NCBI GenBank assembly: GCA_023269455.1 | Contig: JAHFTG010000170.1 | Location: 1 to 5,425 of the forward strand | From: Opitutaceae bacterium | Lineage (GTDB): Bacteria; Verrucomicrobiota; Verrucomicrobiia; Opitutales; Opitutaceae | Reading direction: 5' to 3' | Length of the DNA stretch: 5,425 nt | Shown here: positions 4,940 to 5,425 of the stretch, piece after piece | Layout of the letters: each line of letters begins with the position of its first letter | Position numbering within the stretch: position 1 is the first letter of the stretch | Translations under genes and position numbers: made by a program | Notes under the pieces: model-generated | Seen by the model: only the letters and a program-made list of their open reading frames with translations | What the model was told of the DNA's origin: nothing | Database searches by the model: none

Positions 4940-5217
4940 CGGATTTTCATGAATGCCCGATGGTCACGCCGGGCGTGCCGCCGGTGCCTCATGTGGGCGG
5001 CCCGGTCATCGGTCCGGGGGCGCCGACGGTGTTGATCGCAGGTCTGCCCGCTGCACGGGTGGGAGACATGCTGGTGTGCGTGGGGCCGCCAGATAGCATC
5101 GTGAAGGGTTCGACGACCGTGATGATCGGCGGGCGACCGGCCGCGCGGGTGGGAGATGCAACCGCCCATGGCGGCCAGATCGTTGTCGGAGCTTTTAACG
5201 TGATGATCGGCGGGTGA
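4906..5217 (+). CDS. Stand-alone PAAR-domain spike-tip protein
   Basis: The 103-residue protein is a single PAAR domain, the small Zn-bound cone that caps the VgrG/gpV spike of type VI secretion systems, extracellular contractile injection systems and phage tails. P-A-A-R occurs three times: P-P-A-A-R-L-T-D (6-13), G-L-P-A-A-R-V-G-D (46-54) and G-R-P-A-A-R-V-G-D (76-84), with internal beta repeats V-L-I-A-G (42-46), V-M-I-G-G (72-76) and V-M-I-G-G (99-103). Candidate zinc ligands are His15, His29, Cys58 and His88, which is the three-His one-Cys pattern of the family. There is no N- or C-terminal extension, so no fused effector. The start at 4906 has a good GAGGG site. It converges on a VgrG-like gene 7 bp away, its expected physical partner. 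Which type of contractile machine it serves cannot be decided from this window. Confidence 0.92.
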   Translation: MLPPMPPAARLTDFHECPMVTPGVPPVPHVGGPVIGPGAPTVLIAGLPAARVGDMLVCVGPPDSIVKGSTTVMIGGRPAARVGDATAHGGQIVVGAFNVMIGG

Positions 5218-5240
5218 GCGTAGCTCAGTTAATCATCACG
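5199..5240. terminator. Nested inverted repeat across the convergent PAAR/VgrG stop codons
   Basis: CGTGATGAT (5199-5207) is the exact reverse complement of ATCATCACG (5232-5240). Inside lies a second palindrome, TGAGC-GTA-GCTCA (5215-5227), whose outer bases are the two stop codons. Together they can fold on either strand into a stem with an interior loop. It could act as a two-way transcription stop, but no T run follows on either side. Each outer arm lies in coding sequence, where both genes encode Val-Met-Ile just before their ends. Confidence 0.4.
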
Positions 5241-5425
5241 AGGGCGCCTTGAATCGTGGTTTGTCCGGAGGATTTGAGGGCGGCGGTGGCGTTGCCGGTG
5301 GCGGTGAATTCGGTGTCGGCGGCTAGGGCGATGCGGAGGCCGGAGACGGCGACGCTTTGGGTGCCTTTGATGTCCAGGCTGCCGTTTTGCGCTTCGAGAG
5401 TAATGTTGCGGGCGGCTTGGATGGC
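5225..5425 (-). CDS. VgrG/gpV-like spike protein, C-terminus only (cut by window edge)
   Basis: The leftward frame enters from the right edge and ends at TGA 5227-5225, giving 66 residues. It begins A-I-Q-A-A-R-N-I-T-L-E-A-Q-N-G-S-L-D-I-K and ends A-L-K-S-S-G-Q-T-T-I-Q-G-A-L-V-M-I-N. Alternating beta repeats such as N-I-T-L-E-A, L-D-I-K-G-T and V-A-V-S-G, ending with K-S-S-G-x-T-T-I-x-G-A-L-V-x-I-N, are typical of the triple-stranded beta-helix needle at the C-terminus of VgrG, Rhs/Vgr and phage baseplate V proteins. That needle is where a PAAR tip docks, and a PAAR gene lies beside it in convergent orientation. The end matches family C-termini without an added effector domain. Codon use is G/C-rich like its neighbours. 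The N-terminal domains that would separate T6SS from eCIS or phage types are outside the window. Confidence 0.75.
   Translation of the reverse strand, partial: AIQAARNITLEAQNGSLDIKGTQSVAVSGLRIALAADTEFTATGNATAALKSSGQTTIQGALVMIN

Noticed and set aside
5216..5240. tRNA-like start, with TAGCTCAGTT resembling a D-arm
   Set aside because: No anticodon arm, T-arm sequence or acceptor pairing follows. The stretch is the tail of the spike gene plus the 7-bp junction.
1..5425. CRISPR array, intact insertion sequence or rRNA
   Set aside because: No regularly spaced repeats, transposase frames, terminal inverted repeats of useful length or conserved rRNA stretches were found on reading.

Overview
The window looks like chromosomal DNA of a GC-rich Gram-negative bacterium. 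I favour Verrucomicrobiota, perhaps an Opitutaceae-type genome. The grounds are the G/C-rich third codon positions, the rarity of clear Shine-Dalgarno sites, and a surface-polysaccharide gene set (WcaF-like acetyltransferase, VanZ-like protein, GT-C-type membrane protein, ABC-2 exporter permease) typical of exopolysaccharide loci in that group. The taxonomic guess is inference, because no rRNA or other marker is present.

Left part (1-2221, all leftward): the start of a probable polysaccharide ABC-transporter permease (1-74), a 317-bp gap with a small 10-mer direct repeat at its right end, a multi-pass membrane protein resembling the DIE2/ALG10 glucosyltransferase family (392-1645), and a WcaF-type hexapeptide O-acetyltransferase (1658-2221). 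The last two are 12 bp apart and probably co-transcribed.

Middle part (2317-4724): a rightward VanZ-like gene converges on a leftward gene for a lasso-peptide B2 (McjB-like) cysteine-protease-fold protein, with a terminator-like hairpin at the junction. Divergent from B2 is an aspartyl/asparaginyl beta-hydroxylase-family 2-oxoglutarate dioxygenase. It overlaps by 8 bp the start of a PAPS-dependent sulfotransferase that breaks off after about 26 codons. At the break the sequence becomes the 3' end of a leftward class I SAM methyltransferase. The B2, hydroxylase, (former) sulfotransferase and methyltransferase genes look like a modification module at the edge of the polysaccharide locus. No cyclase or precursor peptide is visible here.

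Right part (about 4740-5425): a complete stand-alone PAAR spike-tip protein, rightward, meets the C-terminus of a leftward VgrG/gpV-like spike protein with only 7 bp between stop codons. This marks the edge of a contractile injection apparatus (T6SS, eCIS or phage-tail-like; the window does not decide which). Both genes end on a Val-Met-Ile coding stretch, which creates a nested inverted repeat across the junction.

The most notable items are the truncated sulfotransferase at a rearrangement junction, the B2/hydroxylase pair without its usual partners, and the symmetric PAAR/VgrG junction. No tRNA, rRNA, CRISPR array, intact insertion sequence or origin was seen.
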